A DNA stretch of 33,792 nt. It comes from G713 sp034717835. GTDB lineage: Bacteria > Chloroflexota > Anaerolineae > B4-G1 > SLSP01. Below the pieces are notes generated by a model. That model was not told where the DNA came from and made no database searches. It saw only the letters and a list, made by a program, of their open reading frames with translations. Both the position numbers and the translations under genes were made by a program. Shown piece after piece: positions 1 through 8,307 of this stretch. The number at the start of each line of letters is the position of its first letter. The first letter of the stretch is position 1. The stretch is taken from NCBI GenBank assembly GCA_034717835.1, contig JAYELZ010000220.1, forward strand, positions 1-33,792, in the 5' to 3' direction.

Positions 1-274
1 ATAGATTGGTGCGCCAGACTTCCCGTAAGGGGAAGCCGGCGTCAAGCGTTACTTTGCCACGCCGGCGTTGGCTCTCGTAGAGACGTACTATCACGCCGCG
101 CCCATCTTCGGCGCCCTTGATGGTCTCGATGACCACGTTAGGGGACTCGGTGGAGATGAAAGGTTTGGCAGAGACTTGGGCACTGGTGCCGCGCCGGACT
201 GAACGCACGAGCAAGGGATCATTGAGCGCGTAGGCCGCGGCCACGGTCTCTGCGTCCCAGCCAACGGCGTGGGG
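1..274 (-). pseudogene. GH38 alpha-mannosidase, C-terminal fragment lacking its 5' part
   Basis: The minus frame from about 274 down to 1 has no stop and reads PHAVGWDAETVAAAYALNDP, then a segment containing SPNVVIETIKGAEDGRG and VRLYESQRRRG, then GFPLREVWRTNL. This matches the C-terminal beta-domain of bacterial family 38 alpha-mannosidases as I remember them. These enzymes trim alpha-mannosides and are normally 800 residues or more. Only about 90 residues of the far C-terminal end are here, and the gene continues left past the window edge. Upstream the frame stays open only to a TGA near 353, and nothing there resembles a mannosidase N-terminus. The missing 5' part ends at the perfect inverted repeat at 288-332. 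It lies just downstream of the sugar permease genes, which fits a mannoside uptake and breakdown locus. It could be a deletion pseudogene or an assembly join; the family call is fairly sure, the cause is not. Confidence 0.6.
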
Positions 275-287
275 TGATCGTAAACGA

Positions 288-332
288 CCCCCATGGAGTG
301 GCCGGCTTGCGCTGCCGGCCACTCCATGGGGG
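288..332. repeat. perfect 19-bp inverted repeat with 7-nt loop
   Basis: The left arm at 288-306 (CCCCCATGGAGTGGCCGGC) and right arm at 314-332 are exact reverse complements, separated by TTGCGCT. There is no T-run on either side, so it does not look like a normal intrinsic terminator. It sits exactly where the alpha-mannosidase similarity stops and 42 bases from the stop of the upstream permease gene. It may mark a deletion endpoint, a small insertion or an assembly artefact. Confidence 0.8.
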
Positions 333-373
333 GAATGATGATGATGTCAGACATAGCTCCCTGCGATAGAGAA

Positions 374-1300
374 TTAGCCCTTCACGCCGCCGGCCGTGAG
401 ACCCTCTGTCAAGAAGCGCTCCAGGGACAAGAAGAGGAAAACAATGGGCAAAGTCATGATAGTGGAAGCCGCCATAACGACATGGGGGCGCGGGCTGGGA
501 TCGTTAAAGATGGTATTGATCTTGATAGGCATGGTGAAGAGTTCCCGTTGGTTGAGGAAAATGAAGGCATACAAAAACTCGTTCCAGGCAATCATAAAGG
601 TGTAGATCGAGACGGAGACCAACGCAGGAATCGCCAGTGGCAAGATGACACGCCAAATTACCTGCAGCCGACTGCACCCATCAATCAGCGCCGCCTGTTC
701 GATTTCGGCCGGGATGGTGCGAAAGTAGTTCGCCAACATGTAGAGCGCCACGGGCAACGTTTGGGCCAGGTAGGTAAGAATCAAGATCACAAGGTTATCC
801 TGTACCTCAAATCCCAGGCGGGTACCGAGTTGCGCAAGCATAGCGAAGATCGGAATGATCAACAATATACCAGGAAAGAGATAAACCACTAAGATGCTGT
901 TCAGCAGAAATTCCTTCCCCTTGAACTTGAGGCGCGCCACAGCGTAGGCTCCCAGCGTGGAGAGGAAGACCGCGATGAACGCCGTGGGCACAGAGACCTT
1001 AATGGTGTTAATGATGTTGTCCATGAAGTTCTGGAAGTGCTCATTGGCGGGATCGAAGAGCTCACGGTACGCATCCAAGCGCAAGGCACTGGGAATATAC
1101 GTCGGCTCCCGCCCGCCAATCTCGGCGTAGGTTTTGAAAGAAGAACTGACCATCCAGTAAAAGGGAAAGAGGATGCCGATCAGGAAAAAGATGAGTGTAA
1201 TTGCAGCGATAAAGTCCCACAAGCTCATCCGGCGGGCCAGATGCTCGAAAATATTCAATTTCTCATCATTACGAGGTGTAGTGGATCTGTGTGTATTCAT
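374..1300 (-). CDS. carbohydrate ABC transporter permease, MalG type
   Basis: A 308-residue inner-membrane permease of a binding-protein-dependent sugar importer. It has about six membrane segments, the first near residues 30-53. The cytoplasmic EAA loop that docks on the ATPase is visible as EQAALIDGCSRLQVIWRVIL in the second half. The end LTEGLTAGGVKG is typical of MalG/LacG-like permeases. The start is preceded by GGAGGG, and the gene begins 12 bases after the stop of the MalF-type gene, so the two are one transcription unit. No ATP-binding subunit is in the window; sugar importers of this class often share a distant MsmX/MalK-like ATPase. The neighbouring mannosidase remnant hints at a mannoside or mannose-containing substrate, which is inference. 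Confidence 0.92.
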   Translation of the reverse strand: MNTHRSTTPRNDEKLNIFEHLARRMSLWDFIAAITLIFFLIGILFPFYWMVSSSFKTYAEIGGREPTYIPSALRLDAYRELFDPANEHFQNFMDNIINTIKVSVPTAFIAVFLSTLGAYAVARLKFKGKEFLLNSILVVYLFPGILLIIPIFAMLAQLGTRLGFEVQDNLVILILTYLAQTLPVALYMLANYFRTIPAEIEQAALIDGCSRLQVIWRVILPLAIPALVSVSIYTFMIAWNEFLYAFIFLNQRELFTMPIKINTIFNDPSPRPHVVMAASTIMTLPIVFLFLSLERFLTEGLTAGGVKG

Positions 1301-1312
1301 TTCGCCCTCCGT

Positions 1313-2278
1313 TTACGCTTCTTCGGTATCACGCATCACGATGCGGACATACGCTATCAGGAAAATCAGCAGGATAAGCAACAAGAGCATAGCATTAGCC
1401 GCACCTTTACCGAAATCGAAGGACTTGAAGCTGAACTGATAGGTCAGCACCGGCAGCACATTCGTGCCGTAGCCTCCTCCGGTTAACAACCAGATGTCAT
1501 CGAATTTGTTAAAGGTCCACATCAAACGTAACAAGAAGATGGAACCCAACACGTAGCGGAGTTCGGGCAATGTCACGTACCAGAATTTCTGTAACATGGT
1601 TGCCCCATCTACTTCAGCCGCCTCATAAAGAGTAGTATCCAATGCCTGCAAGCGCGCCAGAATCATCAACATGGCAAAGGGGAAGTAACGCCAAGCCTCG
1701 AAAATTATCACCAGGAACAGCGACAACCCGCGTGTCGCCAAGTAGGCTTGAGGTAGATCAAGCAATCCCAGGCGCATCAAAACGTCATTGAGCACACCAG
1801 AGGGACGCGGGTCCAGGATCCAACGCCAGACAAAGGCCACACTAACGATCGGTGCTACGTAGGGAAAGAGGAACAAGGCTCGGGCCATTCCCCGCCCTTT
1901 GAAAGGGCGGTTGAGCAGCAACGAGGCGATCAACCCCAACGCCACGGTCATGATCGTGGCAGCAAATGAGTAAACTACACTGGTCACAGCCGCGCCCCAG
2001 CTCCGGGCCCCTTGCCATTTGAAGGCAAAGTCATTGATGACGCCCTGATAGTTCTTCAACCCCACAAAGGGAGCATGGAAAACATCTCCCAGATTTTTCA
2101 GGGTCACGTCGCAGAAGCTGATCCAAATACTAAAAATTGCGGGGAAGAGCACCAATCCGAAAACAATCAGAGCGGTGGGCAGAACAAGCGCCCAGGCCAA
2201 GCGGGCCTCTCGGGCTTGGATAGAATTCCAACGCCGGCGACGCGACGAGGGGAGAGAAGGTTTTGTGGAAACGGACAT
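1313..2278 (-). CDS. carbohydrate ABC transporter permease, MalF type
   Basis: A 321-residue permease that pairs with the MalG-type subunit encoded just downstream. The N-terminus is basic (SSRRRRWN), followed by a membrane segment around residues 28-52 and about five more. The EAA loop reads YEAAEVDGATMLQKFWYVTL. Its length is normal for UgpA/MalF-like permeases without the extra MalF periplasmic loop of E. coli. The start has a strong ribosome-binding site (GGAGGTG, five bases before ATG). It follows the binding-protein gene after 83 bases that hold a stable hairpin, a usual way to make more binding protein than permease. Confidence 0.92.
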   Translation of the reverse strand: MSVSTKPSLPSSRRRRWNSIQAREARLAWALVLPTALIVFGLVLFPAIFSIWISFCDVTLKNLGDVFHAPFVGLKNYQGVINDFAFKWQGARSWGAAVTSVVYSFAATIMTVALGLIASLLLNRPFKGRGMARALFLFPYVAPIVSVAFVWRWILDPRPSGVLNDVLMRLGLLDLPQAYLATRGLSLFLVIIFEAWRYFPFAMLMILARLQALDTTLYEAAEVDGATMLQKFWYVTLPELRYVLGSIFLLRLMWTFNKFDDIWLLTGGGYGTNVLPVLTYQFSFKSFDFGKGAANAMLLLLILLIFLIAYVRIVMRDTEEA

Positions 2279-2303
2279 TTTTCACCTCCATAGATAGGTG
2301 AGA

Positions 2304-2339
2304 GGCTGGGGATGCAGCCTCTGGGCCACATCCCCAGCC
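2304..2339 (-). promoter_or_regulatory. intercistronic hairpin between binding-protein and permease genes
   Basis: GGCTGGGGATG at 2304-2314 pairs perfectly with CATCCCCAGCC at 2329-2339 across a 14-base loop. It follows the binding-protein stop codon on the minus strand and lacks a U-tract. Such hairpins in transporter operons usually protect the upstream message or cause partial termination, giving excess binding protein. The stem is seen directly; the role is inferred. Confidence 0.6.
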
Positions 2340-2361
2340 AGAGTGTATTTATAAAAGCAGC

Positions 2362-3813
2362 TTACTCCCGCCCCGCCAGAATAACCTCGACCTGCTCCTG
2401 CAACCAGGCAGCCGCGGTCTCTGGCGTCATCGTGCTCTCCAGGGCGATGTTGCTGATGACGGTCGGGATGAGCAAGCGACCTTCGATATCACCGACCACC
2501 GCACGCTCTGTAGCGTCGTAATCGGGACGGAAAAGCCAACGCTGCATCGTCTCGTAACCACTAGCGATCTGATCCATCGTATCACTGGAGTAGTTCTGGA
2601 AGTAGTCACTGCTGGTCTTCCAGTCATCCACCGCACTCTTTAGTACCGGGATTTTGCCGAAGGGGGCCAAAGCTAGAACATCCTGGTAGCCTTCGGTCAA
2701 GAAATACTCCACCACCATCTGGGCCTCGGGCTTGGCGCCGGCGGGAATCGCCAGCGTGACCAGCTGCCCGTAGGAAGCAGCACCATTGGGGCCTTCCATC
2801 ATCGAGGCAAAACCGGTGTTTCCAGCCAGATCCTCCACAAGGTCCACTTTGCCGCCATCCTCCATGCCGGAGCCGTCAACCAAGTCATCCATGATGTAGG
2901 TGCTGTAGAAAAGCATACCTGATTGATCTAGCTCGTAGGACTCGCGGGCGCCACGCCAATACTGCGGGCCGGGCATCGCGCAGCGCTGCAATCCAGCATA
3001 GAAATCCAACGCGGCGATCATTTCCGGCGTGTCAAACGTGACGTTGCCTGCCGCATCAAAAGGCCAGGCGTCGTTGGAGATAGCGATCTGCTCGAAGATC
3101 TGATGGCCGTAGTTCTGACCGGGGTCAGAGCCGATGGTGAGGGCGTACAGCAAATTGCCAGTGCCAGGTAGTGCGTCACAAGCGGCGTTGATATCATCCC
3201 AACTGAGGGGGGCATTCAAGCCAGCATCCGCGAACACATCCTCGCGGTACCAGATGGCCTGAATCCAACCATCGTAGGGGATAGCGGCGTACTGGCCCGT
3301 AGCGGGGTCGGTGACCATCACCAACGGACCGGCACGGAAGTCATCCTCGCCCACGGCCGCGATCACAGCCTCGGCGGCATCCTCGTCCAAGAGGCCATCA
3401 GCGGAGAAGGCCGCGACGCGCTCAATACCCATGCGCACGATGTCCGGCACGCGGTTGGCCGCCAGGGCCGTCGCCATCCGCTGAGAGACACCTGATTCCT
3501 CAATGGGAACGATGCGCACATCAATCTCAGGGTGCTCGGCCATGAAGCCGGCGGCGACCGCTTCGTACACATTCACCCGGTCTTCCTCGTTATCGGTTGT
3601 CCAGAACTCCACGACGGTCTTCTCCGTCTCGACGGGGACCTCAACTTCAACCTCGACAATCTTTTCAACCTCAACAACCTTTTCAACCTCAACGGTCTTG
3701 ATAACCTCTACCTCTTTGGTGATAATCTCAGGTGTCGGTGCCGCACAGGCAGCCAGTACCATGCTCAAGATTAACATTACGCCTAGAGCAACAAAAATCG
3801 TTCGCTGTTTCAT
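2362..3813 (-). CDS. extracellular sugar-binding lipoprotein (family 1)
   Basis: A 483-residue solute-binding protein for the adjacent permeases. A lipoprotein signal runs to the lipobox VLAAC with the lipidated Cys23. Residues about 31-65 form a stalk of repeated EVEK/VEVE units, a linker common in Chloroflexota lipoproteins, before the folded domain starts at TVVEFWTTDN. The body has the look of MalE/UgpB-like proteins, for example the middle motif AIPYDGWIQAIWYREDVF. It presumably sits on the outer face of the membrane and hands a sugar or oligosaccharide to the two permeases. The ribosome-binding site TAGGAGGAG lies six bases before the ATG. It follows the LacI-type gene in the same direction after 110 bases. 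The substrate is not identifiable from sequence; the mannosidase remnant suggests a mannoside. Confidence 0.93.
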   Translation of the reverse strand: MKQRTIFVALGVMLILSMVLAACAAPTPEIITKEVEVIKTVEVEKVVEVEKIVEVEVEVPVETEKTVVEFWTTDNEEDRVNVYEAVAAGFMAEHPEIDVRIVPIEESGVSQRMATALAANRVPDIVRMGIERVAAFSADGLLDEDAAEAVIAAVGEDDFRAGPLVMVTDPATGQYAAIPYDGWIQAIWYREDVFADAGLNAPLSWDDINAACDALPGTGNLLYALTIGSDPGQNYGHQIFEQIAISNDAWPFDAAGNVTFDTPEMIAALDFYAGLQRCAMPGPQYWRGARESYELDQSGMLFYSTYIMDDLVDGSGMEDGGKVDLVEDLAGNTGFASMMEGPNGAASYGQLVTLAIPAGAKPEAQMVVEYFLTEGYQDVLALAPFGKIPVLKSAVDDWKTSSDYFQNYSSDTMDQIASGYETMQRWLFRPDYDATERAVVGDIEGRLLIPTVISNIALESTMTPETAAAWLQEQVEVILAGRE

Positions 3814-3875
3814 CTGAAACTCCTCCTAAATTTAAGTAGATAAATGTAGCTCAAAAATCTAAACTTAGCTTACTC

Positions 3876-3887
3876 GAAAAGCTTTTC
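3876..3887. promoter_or_regulatory. palindrome GAAAAGCTTTTC, possible operator
   Basis: A perfect 12-base palindrome in the 110-base gap upstream of the binding-protein gene. Its position fits an operator for the transporter genes. Its centre (GC, not CG) differs from the two operators at the LacI-type promoter, so binding by the same regulator is uncertain. No convincing -35/-10 pair was found beside it. Confidence 0.35.
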
Positions 3888-3923
3888 CTACTTTACATTA
3901 TCTTGGGCAAACCACCTCCTCTA

Positions 3924-4943
3924 CTAGACCCGATAGTCAGTTGATTCGCGCACCACTAGCTCTGGCAACAACAACGTTTGCGGCTCTGCCAGCTCCTCAC
4001 CGCGCAACATACACAGTAATTTCTCACAGATCAGGCGTCCAATCTGGTAAATTGGCTGATGCACGCTGGTGAGCGGCGGATGAGTCATCTTCACTAACGG
4101 AATATCATCAAAGCCAGCAATGGCGACATCTATCCCTACCTGTAAGCCGCATTCACGTGCCGCCCGCATCACGCCCAACGCCATCAGATCATTGCTGGCG
4201 CAAACTGCCGTGGGCTTTTGGGTCCCCAAACAGAATAGCTGCCGCCCTGCTCGATAGCCGTCGGTTTCCGTTAAGCCGCCTAACCGTAACAGGTTCTCAT
4301 CGTAGGGTATACCATGTGCGGCCAGTGCCTGCCGGTAGCCCGCGAGCCGGTGTTGTGCAAACATCAATTCCGCTGGCGCATTGAGAAAAGCAATGTGCCG
4401 GTGTCCCTGGTGGATTAAGTGTTCCACCAGTTGGAAGAGGCCACGCTGCCCGTCCACACCCACATAAGGGAAATTGGCTGTCAGGTCAGTACGTCCAAAT
4501 GCCACAAAGGGGAAATCTTCTGCTAAGAGGTAAGCGATGCGTTGATCTTGGCGGCGAGTGCGCACTACTAACAACCCGTCCACCCGGCGGCCAGCGACTA
4601 GCCGCCGATAACCCTTCAACTCATCTTTACCCGGAGCAACGGTAGAGACCAACAGGTCAAACTCTGCTTCCGCGGTTGCATTCCCAATCCCGGCCAGTAG
4701 TTCACTGAAAAAGGGATCGGAGAAACGCGGGCCAAAAGTGGGGATAATAAAACCGATGGTATCGGTTCGTTGGCGCTGCAACTGTTGCGCCGCCAAGTTA
4801 GGATAATAGCCCTGCTCACGGGCGGCCTTGAGAACCAGTTGCCGGGTACTCTCTGCCACTCCCGGCATGTTTCGCAGGGCGCGCGAGACAGTCGCAATGG
4901 AAACGTCCAGTTCTTGAGCAATGTCCTGCAATGTTACTGGCAT
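3924..4943 (-). CDS. LacI-family transcriptional regulator
   Basis: A 339-residue sugar-responsive regulator, probably a repressor. The N-terminal helix-turn-helix reads TLQDIAQELDVSIATVSRAL, with the usual hinge after it (YYPNLAAQQLQRQRT). A periplasmic-binding-protein-like effector domain follows, with typical motifs such as GYRQALAAHGI and AGFDDIPLVKMTHPPLTSV. The frame is open further upstream to an ATG at 5099, but that lies beyond a consensus promoter. The start at 4943 puts the helix-turn-helix at residue 3, as in the family, and has GGAG four bases before it. It heads the transporter genes in the same direction and probably controls them in response to the imported sugar. It almost certainly represses itself through operators at 4985-4996 and 5015-5028. 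Confidence 0.93.
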   Translation of the reverse strand: MPVTLQDIAQELDVSIATVSRALRNMPGVAESTRQLVLKAAREQGYYPNLAAQQLQRQRTDTIGFIIPTFGPRFSDPFFSELLAGIGNATAEAEFDLLVSTVAPGKDELKGYRRLVAGRRVDGLLVVRTRRQDQRIAYLLAEDFPFVAFGRTDLTANFPYVGVDGQRGLFQLVEHLIHQGHRHIAFLNAPAELMFAQHRLAGYRQALAAHGIPYDENLLRLGGLTETDGYRAGRQLFCLGTQKPTAVCASNDLMALGVMRAARECGLQVGIDVAIAGFDDIPLVKMTHPPLTSVHQPIYQIGRLICEKLLCMLRGEELAEPQTLLLPELVVRESTDYRV

Positions 4944-4984
4944 AAGTCTCCAGTCAGAAGAAGTAAGTGCGGAAGAGCTGCTTG

Positions 4985-4996
4985 GCAAACGTTTGC
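4985..4996. promoter_or_regulatory. LacI-type operator GCAAACGTTTGC
   Basis: A perfect palindrome with the central AACGTT typical of LacI/CcpA-family sites. It lies a few bases downstream of the predicted start point (about 5000) of the regulator's own message. Its centre is 31 bases, about three helical turns, from the centre of the second operator, so both could be held on one face of the DNA. Confidence 0.75.
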
Positions 4997-5006
4997 AACG
5001 CCTTCC

Positions 5007-5035
5007 ATTATATACGTAAACGTTTACGCTGTCAA
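5007..5035 (-). promoter_or_regulatory. consensus sigma-70 promoter of the LacI-type gene
   Basis: Read on the minus strand: TTGACA (5035-5030), a 17-base spacer and TATAAT (5012-5007). Both hexamers and the spacing are the textbook optimum. The spacer is almost filled by a palindromic operator. Transcription should start near 5000, leaving a leader of about 57 bases before the ATG at 4943. Confidence 0.85.
5015..5028. promoter_or_regulatory. LacI-type operator CGTAAACGTTTACG inside promoter spacer
   Basis: A perfect 14-base palindrome placed between the -35 and -10 elements, so a bound regulator would block RNA polymerase directly. It shares the core AAACGTTT with the site at 4985-4996. The divergent kinase gene starts 182 bases away, so control of that gene from this site is possible but not shown. 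Confidence 0.8.
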
Positions 5036-5209
5036 GGATTTTCAGGCAATTTCCCAGATTTCGGGTGCGTAATTTTTGTGACCGTCTTGTTCTGGGCATG
5101 ACGTGCGCTTCAATGGTACAAGTTGATATCTTGTGGTATGGTGATGTTAGTCATTACTTTATAGCACAATCAAAGCGCAAGGCGCAATGATGTAAGGAGA
5201 ACTGGTACT

Positions 5210-6091
5210 ATGAATGAGCGTTATGATGTTGATATTCTGATGATTGGACATTTTTCTAAGGATCGTTTGGTGGTTGACGATGAGGTCGAAATCGCACCGG
5301 GCGGGGCTATCTATTATGGCGGCGTGGCCTTGAGCCACCAGGGGATTGACGTCGCGGTGGCGACCCGCGCGCATCCCGATGAGACCCACTTCATGGATGC
5401 CATGCGGGCGGAGGGCGTGCAGGTCTTCGTGGCCGAAGCGCCGGTCTCTTCCAGTATCGAAAACATCTACCACTCGGCTGATATGGAGCGGCGGATTTGC
5501 AAACTCCGCGCTTTTGCGGGGCCGTTCCAGCAGGCGGATATTCCTGACATCAAGGCCCGGATTTACCTGGTGGTGCCTGTCATCGCCGGCGAGGTGGATC
5601 TGGCGTTGCTTAAATGGATTTCTGAGCGTGGCCCGGTGGGGATGGATGTGCAAGGCTTCGTGCGCGTGCCAGAGGACGACGAGCTCGTCTTCCGCCAATG
5701 GCCCCAGGCGGCGGAAGGGCTGGCTTGCGTGACTTATCTCAAAGTGGATCGCGCTGAGGCGGAGTTGCTCACCGGCAAGACTGATTTGCGGGCTGCGGCG
5801 CGCGAATTGGCGAGCTATGGACCCCGGGAGATCGTCGTCACGCAAGCCTCTGGCGTTACAGTTTTGGCGGACGGCGAATTCTACGAAGCACCGTTCACGC
5901 CGCAATCGCTGGCCGGGCGCACTGGGCGCGGCGATACCTGTTTCTCGGCCTACGTCAGCCGGCGTCTGAGCGCGTCTCCGGCCGAGGCATGCCGTTTTGC
6001 GGCCGCGATCACCACGCTGAAGCAGGAAGAGCCTGGCCCGTGGAATGGTTCGCTGGCCGAAGTGCAGGCGTTGATGTCACAGATGGAGTAA
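5210..6091 (+). CDS. PfkB-family sugar kinase
   Basis: A 293-residue cytoplasmic kinase of the ribokinase/PfkB fold, which phosphorylates a sugar, nucleoside or similar alcohol with ATP. The N-terminal GG motif is seen at APGGAIYYGGVALS (about residues 29-42). The C-terminal signature reads GRTGRGDTCFSAYV, with Asp242 as the expected catalytic base. The usual anion-hole motif DTxGAGD is changed to GRTGRGD, which still keeps the GD pair. AAGGAGA lies ten bases before the ATG. It is divergent from the LacI-type regulator and upstream of a phosphodiesterase-like gene and an MFS gene, so it may act on a sugar taken up by this locus. The substrate cannot be named. Confidence 0.88.
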   Translation: MNERYDVDILMIGHFSKDRLVVDDEVEIAPGGAIYYGGVALSHQGIDVAVATRAHPDETHFMDAMRAEGVQVFVAEAPVSSSIENIYHSADMERRICKLRAFAGPFQQADIPDIKARIYLVVPVIAGEVDLALLKWISERGPVGMDVQGFVRVPEDDELVFRQWPQAAEGLACVTYLKVDRAEAELLTGKTDLRAAARELASYGPREIVVTQASGVTVLADGEFYEAPFTPQSLAGRTGRGDTCFSAYVSRRLSASPAEACRFAAAITTLKQEEPGPWNGSLAEVQALMSQME

Positions 6092-6245
6092 GGATCAGCG
6101 TCTCAGCGTCTTGGCGGCGAGAACTTTTTCGACGGAATCACGATTAAATCTTGTCCGCACGTCTACTTCAGTCGCGGCACAGGGCGGTGGCGAAATTCTC
6201 GTGCGACCGATTTGCCAATCTGTAATTTTTTAGAGGAGTTAGCCC

Positions 6246-7082
6246 ATGAGTTTAGTAAAACGGGTAATTCTAATTCTTTTGGACGGTCTTCGCCCTGATG
6301 GTGTGGCGCAGGCCGCTACCCCGACGTTGGATCGGTTGGTGTCCACCGGTGCCTACAGTTGGCAGGCGCGGGCGGTGATGCCTTCTATCACTTTGCCCTG
6401 TCACGCTTCGATTTTCCAGGCGGTGCCGCCTAGCTCTCACGGGGTGTTGGATAACGTCTGGGCACACGAGACGGCGGATGCGATCCCCAGTTTGTTTGAC
6501 GTGGCGCATCAAGCCGGGTTGGGGACGGCGGCGTTTTACAGTTGGGAACCGTTACGCGATCTGGCGCGACCCGGCGCGCTGGATTTCGTCTACTTCCGCA
6601 ATCACGGGAAAAATGTGCGGCGCGACTTCGAGCAGAAAATCGGCGAGGTGGCCACCGAGTACATCCTCGCTCAACAACCGGCCTGCGCTTTTGTCTATTT
6701 TGGTAGCCCAGATCTGGCGGGGCATCACGCTGGCTGGATGTCGGAGTATTATCTCCAGACCGTCACTCTCATTGATGGCATCGTGGGGCGCTTGCTTGAC
6801 CGGGTGGCGAACGCCGGTCTGTTGGCTGAGACGGCGTGTTTGCTGCTGGCCGATCATGGGGGGCAGGGGAAGGTTCACGGCTCCGCGTTGGCTGAGGATA
6901 TGACCGTTCCCTGGATACTCACTGGGCCGGGGGTGCGACGCGGTTGCCAACTTTCGTGTCCAGTCAGCATCATGGATACCGCCCCCACGCTAGCCTATCT
7001 GCTTGGGCTGCCGCGCCCGGCGGTCTGGGAGGGGCGGGTAGTGAGAGCAGCGTTTGAGGAGCAAGTTGCTGATGAAATATAA
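6246..7082 (+). CDS. alkaline-phosphatase-superfamily phosphodiesterase
   Basis: A 278-residue enzyme of the nucleotide pyrophosphatase/phosphodiesterase group within the alkaline phosphatase superfamily, using two zinc-type metal ions. Expected metal and catalytic residues are visible: Asp13 in LLDGLRPDG, nucleophile Thr49 in PSITLPCHASIF, Asp156 and His160 in SPDLAGHHAG, Asp203-His204 in LADHGG and His211 in KVHGS. It has no signal peptide, so it is probably cytoplasmic. The start has GAGGAG upstream. The MFS gene overlaps its end by 11 bases, so the two are translationally coupled. The true substrate could be a phosphodiester, pyrophosphate or phosphomonoester. Confidence 0.88.
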   Translation: MSLVKRVILILLDGLRPDGVAQAATPTLDRLVSTGAYSWQARAVMPSITLPCHASIFQAVPPSSHGVLDNVWAHETADAIPSLFDVAHQAGLGTAAFYSWEPLRDLARPGALDFVYFRNHGKNVRRDFEQKIGEVATEYILAQQPACAFVYFGSPDLAGHHAGWMSEYYLQTVTLIDGIVGRLLDRVANAGLLAETACLLLADHGGQGKVHGSALAEDMTVPWILTGPGVRRGCQLSCPVSIMDTAPTLAYLLGLPRPAVWEGRVVRAAFEEQVADEI

Positions 7083-8307
7083 TTCCCGACCAATGACCGT
7101 CTTACTTCCGTTAGGATTTGCGGCCAGTTTCTCGCTCTTCGGCGACCTGACTCTCTACGCGGTATTGGCCTCCCAACGCGAGGTGGTGGCGTTGAGTTTG
7201 GGCGCGGTGGGCGTCATGTTGGGCATCAACCGGATGATTCGCATTCCCGGCAACACCCTAATTGGCGTGTTCCTGGATCGCTGGGGCCGTCGGAGAATCT
7301 TCCTGGTGGGGATGCTGTTGGGCGTCCTTTCGACGGCGGCTTACGGTTTGGTGAATGGGTTCTGGCCCTTTCTGCTCAGCCGTCTCTGCTGGGGCATCGG
7401 TTGGACTTGCATCAACGTGGGCGGCATGGCGATGGTTATGGATATCAGCACGCCAGAGAATCGCGGGCGCTTGTCCGGCAGCTACAATCTCTGGCTCTGG
7501 GTAGGATTCGCCGTCGGCCCGTTGGTTGGTGGTTTCTTAGTCGACTGGCTGGGTTTTCGGACGGCGATGTTGATTTGCTCCGCGCTCACGGCACTGGGCT
7601 TGTGGGTGGCACTCTTTGCGTTGCCGGAGACAGCCGGTCCCGCTGCTGGCCGGCAGCCAAAACGCGACTGGTGGCGGCGATTCCGCACGCTCTCCGGGCG
7701 GCAGCTCCGCGAGTTGTTGCACACCAACCGTTACTTAGCAGTCGTCTCGCTCATTCTCCTGATCACCCAATTTACCGGCGAGGGAATCGCGCTTTCCACC
7801 ATCAGTTTTCTGCTCCAGCAGCGGTTGAGCGTGGACCTCTCCTGGGCTGGTTTGACGTTGGGTGTGGCTTCAGCCGGCGGCTTACTGCTGGCGTTACGCT
7901 CCGTAGTGGCCAGCGGAGCCGGGATATTGGCCGGCCAATTCTCCGATAGACGGGGTAGTCGGTGGCCGGTCATCGCCGGGAGTCTGGTGCTGGGCATGAT
8001 AGCCTTCGCGGGCTTGATGTTTGCGTCCACGCCCTGGGCCATCGTCTGGAGCGTGGCCCTGAGTGGTCTGAGCGGCGGGATGGCGATGGCTTCGCTGGCG
8101 GCCCAGATGGGCGATCTGGCTCCGCCGGGCCAAGAGGGGTTGGCGATGGGGGCTTATGCCACCGTGGGGGATGTCGGCAGCATGTCCGGCCCCTTCTTGG
8201 CGTATGCCCTCCTGCCCGTCTGGGGATTGTCCTGGCTTTACTTCCTCTGCATCGTCATCTTCCTGGCGGGATTGGGTTTGCTCTCTTATGCCTACCGTCA
8301 CCGCTAA
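7072..8307 (+). CDS. MFS transporter
   Basis: A 411-residue major facilitator with about twelve membrane helices. The loop after helix 2 carries DRWGRRRI, the classic MFS motif, and its counterpart in the second half is SDRRGSRWPV. The frame is open from a TTG at 7054, but ATG 7072 is the better start because GAGGAG lies ten bases before it. That start overlaps the phosphodiesterase stop, suggesting coupled translation. It may import or export a small metabolite linked to the upstream enzymes; drug or sugar export cannot be told apart from sequence alone. Confidence 0.9.
   Translation: MKYNSRPMTVLLPLGFAASFSLFGDLTLYAVLASQREVVALSLGAVGVMLGINRMIRIPGNTLIGVFLDRWGRRRIFLVGMLLGVLSTAAYGLVNGFWPFLLSRLCWGIGWTCINVGGMAMVMDISTPENRGRLSGSYNLWLWVGFAVGPLVGGFLVDWLGFRTAMLICSALTALGLWVALFALPETAGPAAGRQPKRDWWRRFRTLSGRQLRELLHTNRYLAVVSLILLITQFTGEGIALSTISFLLQQRLSVDLSWAGLTLGVASAGGLLLALRSVVASGAGILAGQFSDRRGSRWPVIAGSLVLGMIAFAGLMFASTPWAIVWSVALSGLSGGMAMASLAAQMGDLAPPGQEGLAMGAYATVGDVGSMSGPFLAYALLPVWGLSWLYFLCIVIFLAGLGLLSYAYRHR

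Noticed and set aside
91..354. Minus-strand ORF starting MSDIIIIPPMEWPA, with AGGGAG just before its ATG
   Set aside because: Its later part is out of frame with the clear alpha-mannosidase reading and looks like random Ser/Pro/Arg-rich translation; its first residues mostly translate the palindrome.
4944..5099. N-terminal extension of the LacI-type gene to an ATG at 5099
   Set aside because: It would lie upstream of a consensus promoter and both operators, and family members begin at the helix-turn-helix.
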